NCBI RefSeq assembly: GCF_003945765.1
Contig: NZ_CP027712.1
Span: forward strand, 682,001-746,000
Direction: 5' to 3'
Source: Pseudomonas chlororaphis subsp. chlororaphis
GTDB taxonomy: Bacteria > Pseudomonadota > Gammaproteobacteria > Pseudomonadales > Pseudomonadaceae
Length of the DNA: 64,000 nucleotides
Position 1 is the first letter of the stretch. Every line of letters starts with the position of its first letter. The notes beneath the pieces were generated by a model that saw only the letters and a program-made list of their open reading frames with translations, searched no databases and had not been told where the DNA came from. Positions 28,228-37,442 of this stretch are shown in pieces. The position numbers were made by a program, and so were the translations under genes.

Positions 28228-28281
28228 AGTCGGCACAGGGCATGAAAACGTCGCTTTTACGGAGTGGGGGAGAAAGCTGGC

Positions 28282-28296
28282 GCACCAATGCGGGGC
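28282..28296. promoter_or_regulatory. NtrC-like site upstream of urtA
   Basis: GCACCAATGCGGGGC matches GCACC-N5-GGTGC with one mismatch. Further GCAC/GGTGC half-sites lie at 28310-28338. Distance to the sigma54 promoter (about 55-70 bp to the -24 box) fits an activator site. Confidence 0.4.
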
Positions 28297-28348
28297 CATC
28301 AGGCGTCTTTGGTGCGCACGAATGCGCCGCACTGGTGCCGGTGATGAC

Positions 28349-28451
28349 CTGTAGCCGCTGCCGCAGGCTGCGATCGCGACCGAAGGGCGCGCACGGCTTC
28401 AAGATCGCCAAAGGCCTTCGGCCTTATCGCAGCCTGCGGCAGCGGCTACAG
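28349..28451. repeat. REPIN (class 2), copy 7
   Basis: CTGTAGCCGCTGCCGCAGGC and the inverted GCCTGCGGCAGCGGCTACAG. It separates the end of the metal-uptake operon from the urtA regulatory region. Confidence 0.9.
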
Positions 28452-28487
28452 GGCTGCGTCGGACATTGTTCTTCTGTAGGACGCCTT

Positions 28488-29498
28488 TCAGCGGCGGCGC
28501 ATCAGGCCGATAAAGAACAGCCCGCCAATGGCCGCCGTGGCCACGCCTATGGGCAGGTCTTCGGGGGCGATCAGGGTGCGGGCGGCGACATCGACCCAGA
28601 CCAGGAACACGCTGCCCAGCAGCACGCACACCGGCAACAGCCGCCGATGCTCGGCGCCCACCAGACGCCGGGCGATGTGCGGCACCATCAGCCCGACGAA
28701 GCCGATGGAGCCGCTGATGGACACCAGCACCCCGGTCATCAAGGACGCGATCAGGAACACCCGCAGCCGCACGTTGCGGGCATTCAAACCGAGGGTCACC
28801 GCGGTCTGCTCGCCGGCCATCAGCGCGTTCAATGGCCGTGCCATGCCCAGCAGCAGGACTAGCCCGAGCAGCACGCTGGCCGCCGGCACCGCGAGCAGCT
28901 CCCAGCGCGCCAGGCCCAGCCCGCCGAGCATCCAGAACATCACCGCCGAGCTGGCGCGGTGGTCGCCCATGAACAGCAGCAGGTTGGCCACCGCCATCAT
29001 CACGAAGGACACCGCCACCCCGCACAGCAGCAGGCGGTCGCTGTCGAGCCGGCCGTGGCGCGCGGCGATGCCGAGCACCAGCAGCATGCTCGCCAATGCG
29101 CCGATAAAGGCGGCGATGGGCAGGGTCAGCAGGCCGACGATTTCACCCACATGCAGCACCACGATCACCGCGCCCAGGGTGGCGCCGGAGGTCACGCCGA
29201 GCAGGTGCGGGTCGGCCAGTGGATTGCGCGTCACGGCTTGCAGCACCGCGCCGATCAAGGCCAGCCCGGCGCCGACCAGGGCCCCGAGCAGCATGCGCGG
29301 CACGCGGATCAGCCAGACGATATGTTCCTGCCCGGCGCTCCAGTCCGCCTCGCCCAGGCCGAGAGTCTTGTGCAGCAGGATGCGCCAGACCACATCCACC
29401 GGTACCCGCGCCGAACCGAAACCCAGGGACAGCACGCAGGACGCCAGCAGTAACGCGCCGAGGGCAGTCAGCAACAAGGCATAACGACGATCGATCAT
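28488..29498 (-). CDS. FecCD-family ABC permease, metal-chelate uptake
   Basis: 336 residues, about ten membrane helices of the FecCD/BtuC fold. Conserved segments are RVPRMLLGALVGAGLALIGAVLQ, NPLADPHLLGVTSGA and GFVGLMVPHIARRLVG. Works with the ATPase and binding protein encoded upstream; its start overlaps the binding-protein stop by 4 bp. The operon lies behind a Zur-like box, so a zinc or zincophore substrate is favoured over iron or cobalamin, but this is inferred. Confidence 0.92.
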   Translation of the reverse strand: MIDRRYALLLTALGALLLASCVLSLGFGSARVPVDVVWRILLHKTLGLGEADWSAGQEHIVWLIRVPRMLLGALVGAGLALIGAVLQAVTRNPLADPHLLGVTSGATLGAVIVVLHVGEIVGLLTLPIAAFIGALASMLLVLGIAARHGRLDSDRLLLCGVAVSFVMMAVANLLLFMGDHRASSAVMFWMLGGLGLARWELLAVPAASVLLGLVLLLGMARPLNALMAGEQTAVTLGLNARNVRLRVFLIASLMTGVLVSISGSIGFVGLMVPHIARRLVGAEHRRLLPVCVLLGSVFLVWVDVAARTLIAPEDLPIGVATAAIGGLFFIGLMRRR

Positions 29499-30460
29499 GC
29501 GCCGTGGAAACCCTTGGCCAGGGTTTGCACCGCTTCGACGTTATCGATGCCCGGCGTCGCCTGCACGTAGGGGATCACGATGAAGCGCTGGTTACGGATC
29601 GCATCCACCGATTGCAGCGCCTTGTTGTTGAGCAGGAACTGCTGTTTCTGCTCGGCAGTGACTTCGCTGTAGTCGACGATCACGATCACCTGCGGGTTGC
29701 GTTCGACCACGGTTTCCCAGTTGACCCGGGTCCAGCTGGCCTCGATGTCGTCGAGGATGTTGCGTCCGCCGGCGGCGTCGATCAGCGCCTGGGGCATGCC
29801 CAGGCGGCCGGAGGTCATGGCGCGGTCTTCGCCGCTGTCGTAGAGGAACACCCGCGGTTTTTCCGTGGGCAGGTCCTGCTGGATCGCGGCGACCTGTTGC
29901 TGCATCTCGGCGATCAACTGGTTGGCACGGTCCTGCACATCGAAGATCCGCCCGAGGTTGCGCAGGTCGTTGTAGGTGTCGTCGAGGCTGGCGGCGGGGC
30001 GCTTCATCACGAAGGCGCAGGACTCGGTCAGCTCCAGCACATTGATGCCCAGCGGCGTCAGGGTCTGTGGGGTCAGGTCGCCGCCGACGCGCATGCCGTA
30101 GTCCCAGCCGGCGAAGAAGAAATCGACATTGGCGTCGAGCAGGGTTTCCACCGACGGGTACTTGGCCGCCAGCTCCGGCAGGCCGTCGAGGATGGCCTGC
30201 ATCTCGGGCGTCACCGCCTTCCAGCCGCTGATGCCGCTGTAGCCGACCATGCGCGACTTGAGGCCCAGGGCGAGCATCATCTGGGTCATGTTGATGTCGT
30301 GGCTCAGGGCGTGCTTCGGTGCTTCCTTGAAGGTCACCTCGCGGTTGCAACTGTGGACGGTCAGCGGGTAACGGGTGGCTTCGGCGCAGGCCTGGCCGGC
30401 GAGCAGCGACAGGGCCAGGCCGGCAGGGATCAGGCAGTTGAGGGAGACGCGCGGGGTCAT
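29495..30460 (-). CDS. Periplasmic binding protein of the metal-chelate ABC importer
   Basis: 321 residues of the FepB/BtuF type. A signal peptide ends near QACAEA, followed by YPLTVHSCNREVTFKEAPK, the usual start of the mature domain. Inner features are NMTQMMLALGLKSRMVGYSG and RNQRFIVIPY. The ATG at 30460 overlaps the ATPase stop by 4 bp; a start five codons upstream is less likely. Substrate unknown, inferred metal chelate. Confidence 0.9.
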   Translation of the reverse strand: MTPRVSLNCLIPAGLALSLLAGQACAEATRYPLTVHSCNREVTFKEAPKHALSHDINMTQMMLALGLKSRMVGYSGISGWKAVTPEMQAILDGLPELAAKYPSVETLLDANVDFFFAGWDYGMRVGGDLTPQTLTPLGINVLELTESCAFVMKRPAASLDDTYNDLRNLGRIFDVQDRANQLIAEMQQQVAAIQQDLPTEKPRVFLYDSGEDRAMTSGRLGMPQALIDAAGGRNILDDIEASWTRVNWETVVERNPQVIVIVDYSEVTAEQKQQFLLNNKALQSVDAIRNQRFIVIPYVQATPGIDNVEAVQTLAKGFHGA

Positions 30461-31245
30461 GGTTGGGTTATCCAAGTGATTCGTGGGTAGCCGGACAGCG
30501 GGTGTTGGTCGACCAGGGCGTCGACGCCGAACACCTCGCGCAGCAGCGTGACCGTCAGCACTTGCTCGGGCGTGCCGCTGGCGACGATGCGTCCGTGATC
30601 GATCACGTACAGGCGATCGCAGAAGGCGGCGGCCAGGTTCAGGTCATGGATGCTGGCGAGGGTGCCGATGCCCAGGCGCTTGACCCGTTGCAGCAGCTCC
30701 AGCTGGTAGCGCGGGTCGAGGTGGTTGGTCGGCTCGTCGAGGATCAGCAGTTGCGGTTGCTGGGCCAGGGCGCGGGCCAGGATCACCCGCTGCTTTTCCC
30801 CGCCGGACAAGGTGGCGAAGGCATGCGCCTCGAAACCCAGCAGGCCCACCGACTCCAGCGCCTGGCGGGCGATGGCGCGGTCTGCGGTGCTGTCGCCGTC
30901 GAACAGGCCCTTGTGCGGGGTGCGGCCCATGGCGACCACTTCTGCGACGGTCAGGCCGAAGGCATCGGGGAACTCCTGCAACACCACGGCGATGCGTTGC
31001 GCGCACCAGCGCGGTGTCTGCTTCCAGACGTTGTAGTGATCGAGCCGGACTTCGCCCTGGTCCGGCCGGCTGAAGCGATAGCTGCAGCGCAGCAGGCTGG
31101 TCTTGCCGCTGCCGTTGGGCCCGATCAGCCCGACGAACTCCCCCGGCGCCACGCGCAGGCTGGCCTCACGCAGCTGGAACTGGTGATGACAGTGGCCCTG
31201 GCCCAGGGGTGTCCAGGCCAGGTTGGTGAGGTTCAGCGAGGTCAT
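30457..31245 (-). CDS. ABC ATPase of the metal-chelate importer
   Basis: 262 residues. Walker A GPNGSGKTS, signature LSGGEKQRV, Walker B LLILDEPTNHLDP, and D-loop/H-loop IHDLNLAAAF as in FecE/FhuC/BtuD. The ATG at 31245 (MTSLNLTNLAW) is chosen; the frame is open 25 codons further upstream into REPIN sequence. First of three overlapping ABC genes, 144 bp after the TonB receptor and separated from it by a class 2 REPIN. Confidence 0.93.
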   Translation of the reverse strand: MTSLNLTNLAWTPLGQGHCHHQFQLREASLRVAPGEFVGLIGPNGSGKTSLLRCSYRFSRPDQGEVRLDHYNVWKQTPRWCAQRIAVVLQEFPDAFGLTVAEVVAMGRTPHKGLFDGDSTADRAIARQALESVGLLGFEAHAFATLSGGEKQRVILARALAQQPQLLILDEPTNHLDPRYQLELLQRVKRLGIGTLASIHDLNLAAAFCDRLYVIDHGRIVASGTPEQVLTVTLLREVFGVDALVDQHPLSGYPRITWITQP

Positions 31246-31265
31246 GCGGTGTCCGTGTGATGCCC

Positions 31266-31382
31266 TGTAGCCGCTGCCGAAGGCTGCGAAGAGGTCCGCA
31301 GGACCTTCCGAGGACCTCAAGAGCGCGTGTGCTGCGTCGGAATGCCGCGCAGACCGATCGCAGCCTTCGGCGGCGGCTACAG
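31266..31382. repeat. REPIN (class 2), copy 8
   Basis: CTGTAGCCGCTGCCGAAGGC and the inverted GCCTTCGGCGGCGGCTACAG. It sits between the TonB receptor gene and the ABC genes it probably feeds. Confidence 0.88.
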
Positions 31383-31389
31383 GTATTGG

Positions 31390-33528
31390 TTAAAAGGTGT
31401 AGTCGGCGGTCACGAAAAACGACCGTGGTTCGCCGAGGATCCATTGCTGGCCCTCATTGTATTGGCTTTGCGCGTACTGCCGGTCGAACAGATTGTTCAG
31501 CTGCAAACCGAAGGTGGTGTCGCGCAGGGCTTTCCACGACAACACCGCGTCGACCACGGTGTAGCTGGGCAGCTCGTTGCGGTTGGCCAGGTCGGCGTAG
31601 CGGGCATCGACATAACGCACCCCGGCACCGGCCCGCAGGTTATCGGTCACCGCCTTGTTCAGCCACAGGTTGGCGGTGCGCCGTGGCACGTCCACCGGGC
31701 GATTGCCGCTGCGCGAGACGAACTGGTTGCCGACCTGTTCTTGGAAGTCGTCGTACTCGGCCTTGACGATGGCGGCATTGGCTTGCAGTTGCCAGGCGTG
31801 GGGCAGTTGCAGGTCGAGGCTGGCTTCCAGGCCGCGGGACGACTGCTGGCCGACCTGCTGCTTGAGCGTCGGGTTGCCCGGGTCGTCGGTCAGCAGCTTC
31901 TTCTTGACGATGTGATAGGCCGCCAGGGTCCACTCGCCGCGCTGGTCCCAGAACATCTGCTTGAGGCCGATCTCGCTCTGCCGGGCGCGGGCCAGGTCGT
32001 ATTGCTGCTGGCTCGGGCTCAGGGAAATCAGGCCGCCGACGCCGTCGGTGCTGGTGGCGTACTGGCCGTAGAACGAGGTGTCCGGCGTCAGCGCGAATAC
32101 CAGCCCGGCCTTCCAGTTGTTGCCGGTCAGGGTCTTGTCGCTCTGGCTGCCGTCCACCAGGTTGTCGCGATCCACCTGCACGTAGTCGCGGCGCACGCCG
32201 GTCACCAGCGACCAGCGCTCGCTCAGTTGGGTACGGTTTTCGGCGAAGGCCGACATCTGCTTGGTGGTGCTCTGGAATTGCGGGCGATAGGCCGAGGCAC
32301 TGTCGAAGCGGCCCTTGTCCGGGTGTTGCAGATCCAGCGGCTGGCCATCCGGCAGCGCATCCTTGAACGGCGAGTTGCTGTTGAGCTGGAAGCGGATGCG
32401 GTTGTAATCGACCCCGGCCAGGGTCTGGCTGTCGAGGCCGAACAGGCCGTGCTTGAAGGTGAAGGTCTGGCGATCGCCGACCTGCTCCTGCTGGTGCTTG
32501 ATGGCGAAGTTGCCGCTGCGCAGAAGCTGCTGGCCGGCGGTGTCCCAGCTGTAGTTTTCGGCGTTCTGCCAGCGCCGTTGGGCCTTGAGGTAATACAGCT
32601 CGTTGCTGGCGCTGAGGGTGTCGGAGAGCTGCCACTCGCTGGTCAGGCGCGTCCACTGATCGTTGTAGTGCTGCTTGTCGTTGCCGATGTTGTAGTTCTT
32701 GTCCCGCAGGCCCTCATGGAAGCGGCCATTGACCAGCGGGGTGCCGAAATCATTCATCGGCTGCTGGTCGCCGTAGTCGTGGGCGAGGGTGAACGCCAGG
32801 TCGTCCGTGGCCTGCCAGCGCAGCGCCGCGCTGATGAAGTCGCTGGCGCTGTCACCGCGATCGATCCAGCCGTTGCTGCGCAGGCGGTTGAGGTTCAGGC
32901 GATAGCTCAGGGTGTCGCTCAGCGAGCCGCCGCTGTCGAGGGCCTGCTGCTGGCTGTCGTAGGAACCGTAGCCGAGGCGCAGGTGGTTTTCGATCTCGCC
33001 GGCGAAGGGTTTCTTCGGGATCACATTGACCACCGCGCCGGTGGCGCCTTCGCCATACAGCACCGAGGCCGGGCCGCGCAGCACATCCACCCGCTCCACC
33101 GACCAGGTGTCCACCGGGAAGGTCACGGTGCCCATGCCGCTGTACAGGCGATTGCCGTCATACAACTGCATCACCGAACCCTGGCCGGTAAAGCCGCGCG
33201 CCGACAACGAAGTGCCGCCGTCGCCGGGCGTGCCGGTGCGGCTGATCCCGGTGCCGCGCGACACCGCGTCCTGCACGCTGCGGTCGCCACGCTGGCGAAT
33301 GCGCTCGCCGCTCAGGCTCTCGGTGCTGGCCGGGGTTTGCAGGGCGCTCAGGCCCAGGCGCGAACCGGCGGTGGTCGGAGTGTGCAGGCTGATGTCCTGC
33401 GCGTCGATGGCGGGCGCGCTGATGGTGCCGGTGGGCAGTATCAGGGGTGCGTCGTCGGCCTGGGCGGGGTGATTCAGGGCCAGCAGGCAGAGGCTGGACG
33501 CCAGGAGCTTATTTGTCGGGCGGTTCAT
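31390..33528 (-). CDS. TonB-dependent outer-membrane receptor, probably Zur-controlled
   Basis: 712 residues. Signal peptide of about 24 residues, plug domain (about 50-180) with SVQDAVSRGTGISRTG and VERVDVLRGPASVLYGEGATGAVVNV, then a 22-strand-type barrel ending in aromatic FFVTADYTF. It resembles siderophore receptors. Next to it are a binding protein, permease and ATPase of the FecBCDE type, as in the P. aeruginosa PA2911-PA2914 set, which I recall responding to zinc starvation. A near-perfect Zur-like palindrome precedes it. Substrate inferred: zinc chelate; cobalt or cobalamin remains possible because cob genes are nearby. Confidence 0.88.
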   Translation of the reverse strand: MNRPTNKLLASSLCLLALNHPAQADDAPLILPTGTISAPAIDAQDISLHTPTTAGSRLGLSALQTPASTESLSGERIRQRGDRSVQDAVSRGTGISRTGTPGDGGTSLSARGFTGQGSVMQLYDGNRLYSGMGTVTFPVDTWSVERVDVLRGPASVLYGEGATGAVVNVIPKKPFAGEIENHLRLGYGSYDSQQQALDSGGSLSDTLSYRLNLNRLRSNGWIDRGDSASDFISAALRWQATDDLAFTLAHDYGDQQPMNDFGTPLVNGRFHEGLRDKNYNIGNDKQHYNDQWTRLTSEWQLSDTLSASNELYYLKAQRRWQNAENYSWDTAGQQLLRSGNFAIKHQQEQVGDRQTFTFKHGLFGLDSQTLAGVDYNRIRFQLNSNSPFKDALPDGQPLDLQHPDKGRFDSASAYRPQFQSTTKQMSAFAENRTQLSERWSLVTGVRRDYVQVDRDNLVDGSQSDKTLTGNNWKAGLVFALTPDTSFYGQYATSTDGVGGLISLSPSQQQYDLARARQSEIGLKQMFWDQRGEWTLAAYHIVKKKLLTDDPGNPTLKQQVGQQSSRGLEASLDLQLPHAWQLQANAAIVKAEYDDFQEQVGNQFVSRSGNRPVDVPRRTANLWLNKAVTDNLRAGAGVRYVDARYADLANRNELPSYTVVDAVLSWKALRDTTFGLQLNNLFDRQYAQSQYNEGQQWILGEPRSFFVTADYTF

Positions 33529-33560
33529 CGGGGCGGCTGAGTCGCTTCTTCGAGAGGGTT

Positions 33561-33585
33561 ACCCGCAGCATGGGCGGCTGCGGGT
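33561..33585 (-). promoter_or_regulatory. Leader hairpin of the TonB receptor mRNA
   Basis: Eight-base arms ACCCGCAG and CTGCGGGT enclose nine bases. It lies between the Zur-like box and the receptor ATG and is not followed by a U tract, so it may stabilise or attenuate the message. Confidence 0.45.
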
Positions 33586-33602
33586 AGGGGATCTTACACT
33601 TT

Positions 33603-33621
33603 AATGTTACAAGGTAACATT
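33603..33621. promoter_or_regulatory. Zur-like operator upstream of the TonB receptor
   Basis: AATGTTACAAGGTAACATT is a perfect palindrome with 8-base arms and a 3-base centre. It closely matches the gammaproteobacterial Zur box (GTTATA/GTTAC-type arms, TGTTAY-N3-RTAACA). Located 75 bp upstream of the receptor start, in the only intergenic gap ahead of the uptake operon. Confidence 0.65.
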
Positions 33622-33686
33622 GTGCGTGTCGTAAATTGAACCGACAGCAGTCTACAGATCCCTCTAAACCGCGCATCTCGCCTGGT

Positions 33687-35069
33687 TCATGATGAAGATG
33701 AGGCCGATTCAGTCGAGCGGTTCCAGCGCGACAACAGCACGCGATCCAGCAGCCACACGGCCACCAGCGAGGCCCCGACCAGGGGAAAGGCCACGGCCAG
33801 CGCGAGCATGATCGCCATCGCGGTTTTCCATTTCGGCAGGTCATGGCGCAGCGGCGGTACACCGAGGCGCCCCTGGGGGCGACGCTTCCACCAGATCACC
33901 AGGCCGCTGACGGCGCTCAGCAGAATCATCAGGCAGATCAGCAGCACCACGATCTGGTTGAACGGGCCGAACATCTTGCCTTCGTGCAGCATCACCCCGA
34001 CTTCGGTGGCGCGGGCGACGTTGCTGTACTGCTGCCAGCGCACATCGGCCAGGACCTTGCCGGTGTACTGGTCGACATGCAGGGTGGCGTCGTTGCGCGG
34101 GTCGTCGGCGAACACGGCGATGGTGAACACGCCGCTGGCGCTGGTCGGCAGGGTGATGCTGTAGCCGGCTTCGACCTGGCGCTGGGTGGCGATGTCCTGC
34201 ACCTGCTGCAGGCTGACCGTGGGCGCCGCCGGGCCTTCGTGCGCGGCGCCGTGGGCCATGTGTTCGGCATGGTCGCCGGACATCGGCAGCGGTGTGTTCT
34301 CCATGGCCCAGGGTACGGTCTGACGGCTGGCGGTGTTGAGCTCGCCGGCCTGCTGGTCGGACTTGGGCACATCGTTCCACATCGCCGCCGGGAAGCGATT
34401 CCACAGCTCGGCGTATTGCTTGCCCCAGAAGCCGGTCCAGGTCATGCCGCTGAGCAGCATCACCAGCAGGAACGCCGCGCCCCAGAAGCCGACCACGGCG
34501 TGCAGGTCGCGCCACAGCACACGGCCGCGGCTGCTGAACCGCGGCCACAACACCCCGGCCGAAGACTTGCCGCGCGGCCACCACAGGTACAGCCCGGACA
34601 CCACCAGGACGATGCCCCAGCCCGCCGCCAGCTCTACCAGGCGGTCGCCGAGGGTGCCGATCATCAGCTCGCCATGGATGGCCCGGGCGATGGCTTGCAG
34701 ATTGTTCTTGGCGTCCTGCTCGCCAAGGATATTGCCGTGGTAAGGGTCGACGAACACATTGAGTTCGCCACCTTCCTTCTGCACCACGAACTGCGCGCTG
34801 CGCCCGGCTTCGAGCGGCGGCAGGTACTGTTTGACATGGCCCTGGGGATACGCGGCCCGGACCCGCTGGAGTTGTTCATCGGCGCTGAGCATATGGTGCC
34901 CCGCCGGCACCTGCAGCAGGTGGCCGTACATCAGCGGGTCGAGCTGGGGTTTGAACAGGTAGATGATCCCGGTCAGGGACAGCATCACCATGAAAGGGGC
35001 CACGAACAGCCCGGCGTAGAAATGCCAGCGCCAGGCCAGGTTATAGAAAGACACTTTCGGTTGGCTCAT
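33687..35069 (-). CDS. PepSY-associated membrane protein, probable metal reductase
   Basis: 460 residues, four membrane helices. The first segment reads FYNLAWRWHFYAGLFVAPFM with a conserved His. PepSY-type domains lie about 60-130 and 270-370. The second and third helices contain GLYLWWPRG and RDLHAVVGFWG, and the C-terminus SGLVIWWKRRPQGRLG. A His/Met-rich loop (SGDHAEHMAHGAAH) fits metal binding. Relatives accompany TonB receptors and may reduce metals. Directly downstream of oprC, so a copper role is inferred. The ATG at 35069 starts MSQPKVSFYN. Confidence 0.88.
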   Translation of the reverse strand: MSQPKVSFYNLAWRWHFYAGLFVAPFMVMLSLTGIIYLFKPQLDPLMYGHLLQVPAGHHMLSADEQLQRVRAAYPQGHVKQYLPPLEAGRSAQFVVQKEGGELNVFVDPYHGNILGEQDAKNNLQAIARAIHGELMIGTLGDRLVELAAGWGIVLVVSGLYLWWPRGKSSAGVLWPRFSSRGRVLWRDLHAVVGFWGAAFLLVMLLSGMTWTGFWGKQYAELWNRFPAAMWNDVPKSDQQAGELNTASRQTVPWAMENTPLPMSGDHAEHMAHGAAHEGPAAPTVSLQQVQDIATQRQVEAGYSITLPTSASGVFTIAVFADDPRNDATLHVDQYTGKVLADVRWQQYSNVARATEVGVMLHEGKMFGPFNQIVVLLICLMILLSAVSGLVIWWKRRPQGRLGVPPLRHDLPKWKTAMAIMLALAVAFPLVGASLVAVWLLDRVLLSRWNRSTESASSSS

Positions 35070-35099
35070 CAGGGAATGCTCCGCATGGGCAATTACTCT

Positions 35100-35200
35100 C
35101 TGTAGCCGCTGCCGATAGGCTGCGATCGGCCGGAACGGCCGCAACGTACTCAATAGCGCTGAAGGCCTTCGGCCTTATCGCAGCCCTTCGGCAGCGGTTC
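35100..35200. repeat. REPIN (class 2), copy 9, degenerate right arm
   Basis: CTGTAGCCGCTGCCGATAGG at the left; the right arm reads GCAGCCCTTCGGCAGCGGTT, having lost the CTACAG end. Lies between oprC and the PepSY gene. Confidence 0.8.
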
Positions 35201-35215
35201 CATTTGTTGTTGTGT

Positions 35216-37351
35216 TTAGAAGCTCAGGTCCACCTTGGTCCAGAGCGTGCGCCCCGGTTCGTTGATGGCTTGCGGGTCATTGGCCGGGTAGCCGAACCCG
35301 GCGTTGCCGGCCAGGTTCAGGTGCTCGGCGTAGGCCTTGCCGAACAGGTTGTCGACGCCGGTGCTGACCTTCAGGTTCTTGTTGATCCGATAGGCGCCGT
35401 TGAGCGAGAACACGCCGAAGCCGCCGCTCTTGCCGAAGTCCTTGCCGACCACGTTGCCCTTGTTTTCGTCGATGCGGTTCTGCGCCGCCACCACTCGCCA
35501 CAGGGCGCCTGCGCTCCAGTTGTCCGCGCTGTAGGTCAGGCCGAAACGCGCGTCCAGCGGCGGCATCTGCGGTAGCGGCGAGCCGTCGCTGCTGTTCTTG
35601 CCCCAGGCGTAGGCGAGGGTGGCGTCGGCCTTCCAGTTGTCGGTCAGCTTGTAGGCCGCGCCGAGTTCGCCACCCATGATGCGGGCGTCGATGTTCTCGG
35701 CTTGCGAGGTCATGCCCATCATCCCGGGGCGGTAGTTGAACAGGATGTAGTCGCGTACCTGGCCGATGTAACCCGAGGCCCAGGCTTCCAGTTCCGCGGT
35801 CTTGTATTGCAGGCCGAAGTCGAGCTGGGTGGTCTTTTCCGGCTTGATCGAATCGAAGGCGTTGACCGATCCGGCCGGGCCCATTTTCGGCGAGAACAGC
35901 TCCCAGTAATCCGGGAAGCGTTGCGCGTGGCCGATGCCGGCGTAGACCGTGGTCGGGCTGTCGGCCAGGTCATGCTCGTAGCGGATGAAACCGCTGGGCA
36001 GGGTGTCGGCGCGGGTATCGCCGGCGGTCGGGTTGGGCCGGGCCATCATTCCGGAACCGATGCTCTGGCGGTAGTCCTTGGCCGAGGCGCGGTCCACTCG
36101 GGCGCCGCTGATCAGCCGGTCGCGGTCGGCGGCGTACCAGGTCAGCTCGCCGAACGCGCCGTAGTTATGGAAGTCGGCGTCCTTGGTGCGCGGCTGGTCC
36201 TTATAGGTGTCGATACCCATGCCTTTGCGCTGACGGTGCTCGTTGGTCTGCGCATCGATACCGCTGATCAACTGCACATCGGCCCAGCGCCAGGTGGCCT
36301 TGATCCGCGCGCCGAGGGTGCGGCGGTCGACGTTGCTGGCCATGGGGCCGGCCATCATCCCGGTGCCGGACGGCGTGCGCAGGCTGTAGTTGTCCATCAC
36401 ATGGTCGGCGTAGTTGTAGTAGACCTGCGCCTCGACCTTATCCAGCACCTCGCCGATATTGGAACGCTCGAAACGCAGGCCCAGGCTTTCCCGCTTGAAC
36501 TGCGAACCGTCCATGCCGCGCCCGGCGTAACGCGCTTCGCCGTCGCCCTTGCCGGCGGTGAGCTCCAGCAGGGTGTCGGCGTCCGGGGTCCAGCCCAGGG
36601 CCACGTCACCATTCCACTTGTCGTAGCGCGACGGCACGGTGTCGTTGTTGCCGTCCTTGTAGTCGTCGGAATGGGCCTGGTTGCCGATCACCCGCACGTA
36701 ACCCAGCGGTCCGCCGGCGGCGGCATCCACTACCTTGTCGAAGCGGCCGTTGGAGCCGGCCAGGACGCTGGCGTTGACCCGGGTACCCAGCTCGCCGAAG
36801 TTTTCCGGCTCGCGGTCGAAGAGGATGGTCCCGGCCGAAGCGCCCGGCCCCCAGAGCACGGTTTGCGGACCCTTGATCACCGTCAGCTTGTCGTAGGTTT
36901 CCGGCGAGATATAGGAGGTCGGCGCGTCCATGCGGCCAGGGCAGGCGCCGAGCATCATGCCGCCGTTGGTGAGGATGTTCAGGCGCGAGCCGAACATGCC
37001 GCGCAGCACCGGGTCGCCGTTGGTGCCGCCGTTGCGCACCAGGGCGAAGCCGGGGATGGTCTTGAGGTAGTCGCCGCCATCGCTGGCCGGGACCGGCTGG
37101 CGCGGATCCTTGGGGTTGGTGACCACGGTCAACGGTGAGCTGGGGGCGATGGCGGTGATTACCGTCGGGCTCAGTTCTTCGCCGTGCTGGCTGTGATCCA
37201 CCGGCTGTTCGGCCGCCAGGGCCAGCGGCGTGAGCAGGGCGCCGCAGAGCAGGGCGATGGCGTGGCTGAAACGTACGCGAGGTTCGTTCAGGGCAAAGGT
37301 AGCGGGGGCCTGGGCGGAGCACAGGCGAGTGTCAGCAGAAAACCTGGACAT
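35216..37351 (-). CDS. oprC: TonB-dependent copper receptor OprC
   Basis: 711 residues. A long leader (signal region about 28-47, cut near LALAAEQ) precedes a plug domain with YDKLTVIKGPQTVLWGPGASAG. The barrel ends GRTLWTKVDLSF. The copper site motif C-x3-M is visible at Cys137 and Met141 (GACPGRM), as in P. aeruginosa OprC, and the barrel has Met-rich stretches (GTGMMAGPM; RPGMMGM). The ATG at 37351 with GGAA upstream is chosen over one six codons earlier. Clustered with PCu(A)C and DUF2946 genes. Confidence 0.93.
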   Translation of the reverse strand: MSRFSADTRLCSAQAPATFALNEPRVRFSHAIALLCGALLTPLALAAEQPVDHSQHGEELSPTVITAIAPSSPLTVVTNPKDPRQPVPASDGGDYLKTIPGFALVRNGGTNGDPVLRGMFGSRLNILTNGGMMLGACPGRMDAPTSYISPETYDKLTVIKGPQTVLWGPGASAGTILFDREPENFGELGTRVNASVLAGSNGRFDKVVDAAAGGPLGYVRVIGNQAHSDDYKDGNNDTVPSRYDKWNGDVALGWTPDADTLLELTAGKGDGEARYAGRGMDGSQFKRESLGLRFERSNIGEVLDKVEAQVYYNYADHVMDNYSLRTPSGTGMMAGPMASNVDRRTLGARIKATWRWADVQLISGIDAQTNEHRQRKGMGIDTYKDQPRTKDADFHNYGAFGELTWYAADRDRLISGARVDRASAKDYRQSIGSGMMARPNPTAGDTRADTLPSGFIRYEHDLADSPTTVYAGIGHAQRFPDYWELFSPKMGPAGSVNAFDSIKPEKTTQLDFGLQYKTAELEAWASGYIGQVRDYILFNYRPGMMGMTSQAENIDARIMGGELGAAYKLTDNWKADATLAYAWGKNSSDGSPLPQMPPLDARFGLTYSADNWSAGALWRVVAAQNRIDENKGNVVGKDFGKSGGFGVFSLNGAYRINKNLKVSTGVDNLFGKAYAEHLNLAGNAGFGYPANDPQAINEPGRTLWTKVDLSF

Positions 37352-37442
37352 AAAGGTTCCATCAATCATTTCGTAAACAACACGGCCAGCAGCCTGCGGC
37401 TGTCTTTTCTACAGTCGGCCGGGTGAAGTGCGGTTGAGGGGT

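Noticed and set aside
31327..33540. 737-codon open frame antisense to the TonB receptor
   Set aside because: Shadow of a complete receptor gene; no domain or start signals.
33603..33621. Fur box before the TonB receptor
   Set aside because: The palindrome has TGTTAC/GTAACA arms with a 3-base centre, which fits Zur better than the GATAATGATAATCATTATC-type Fur site.
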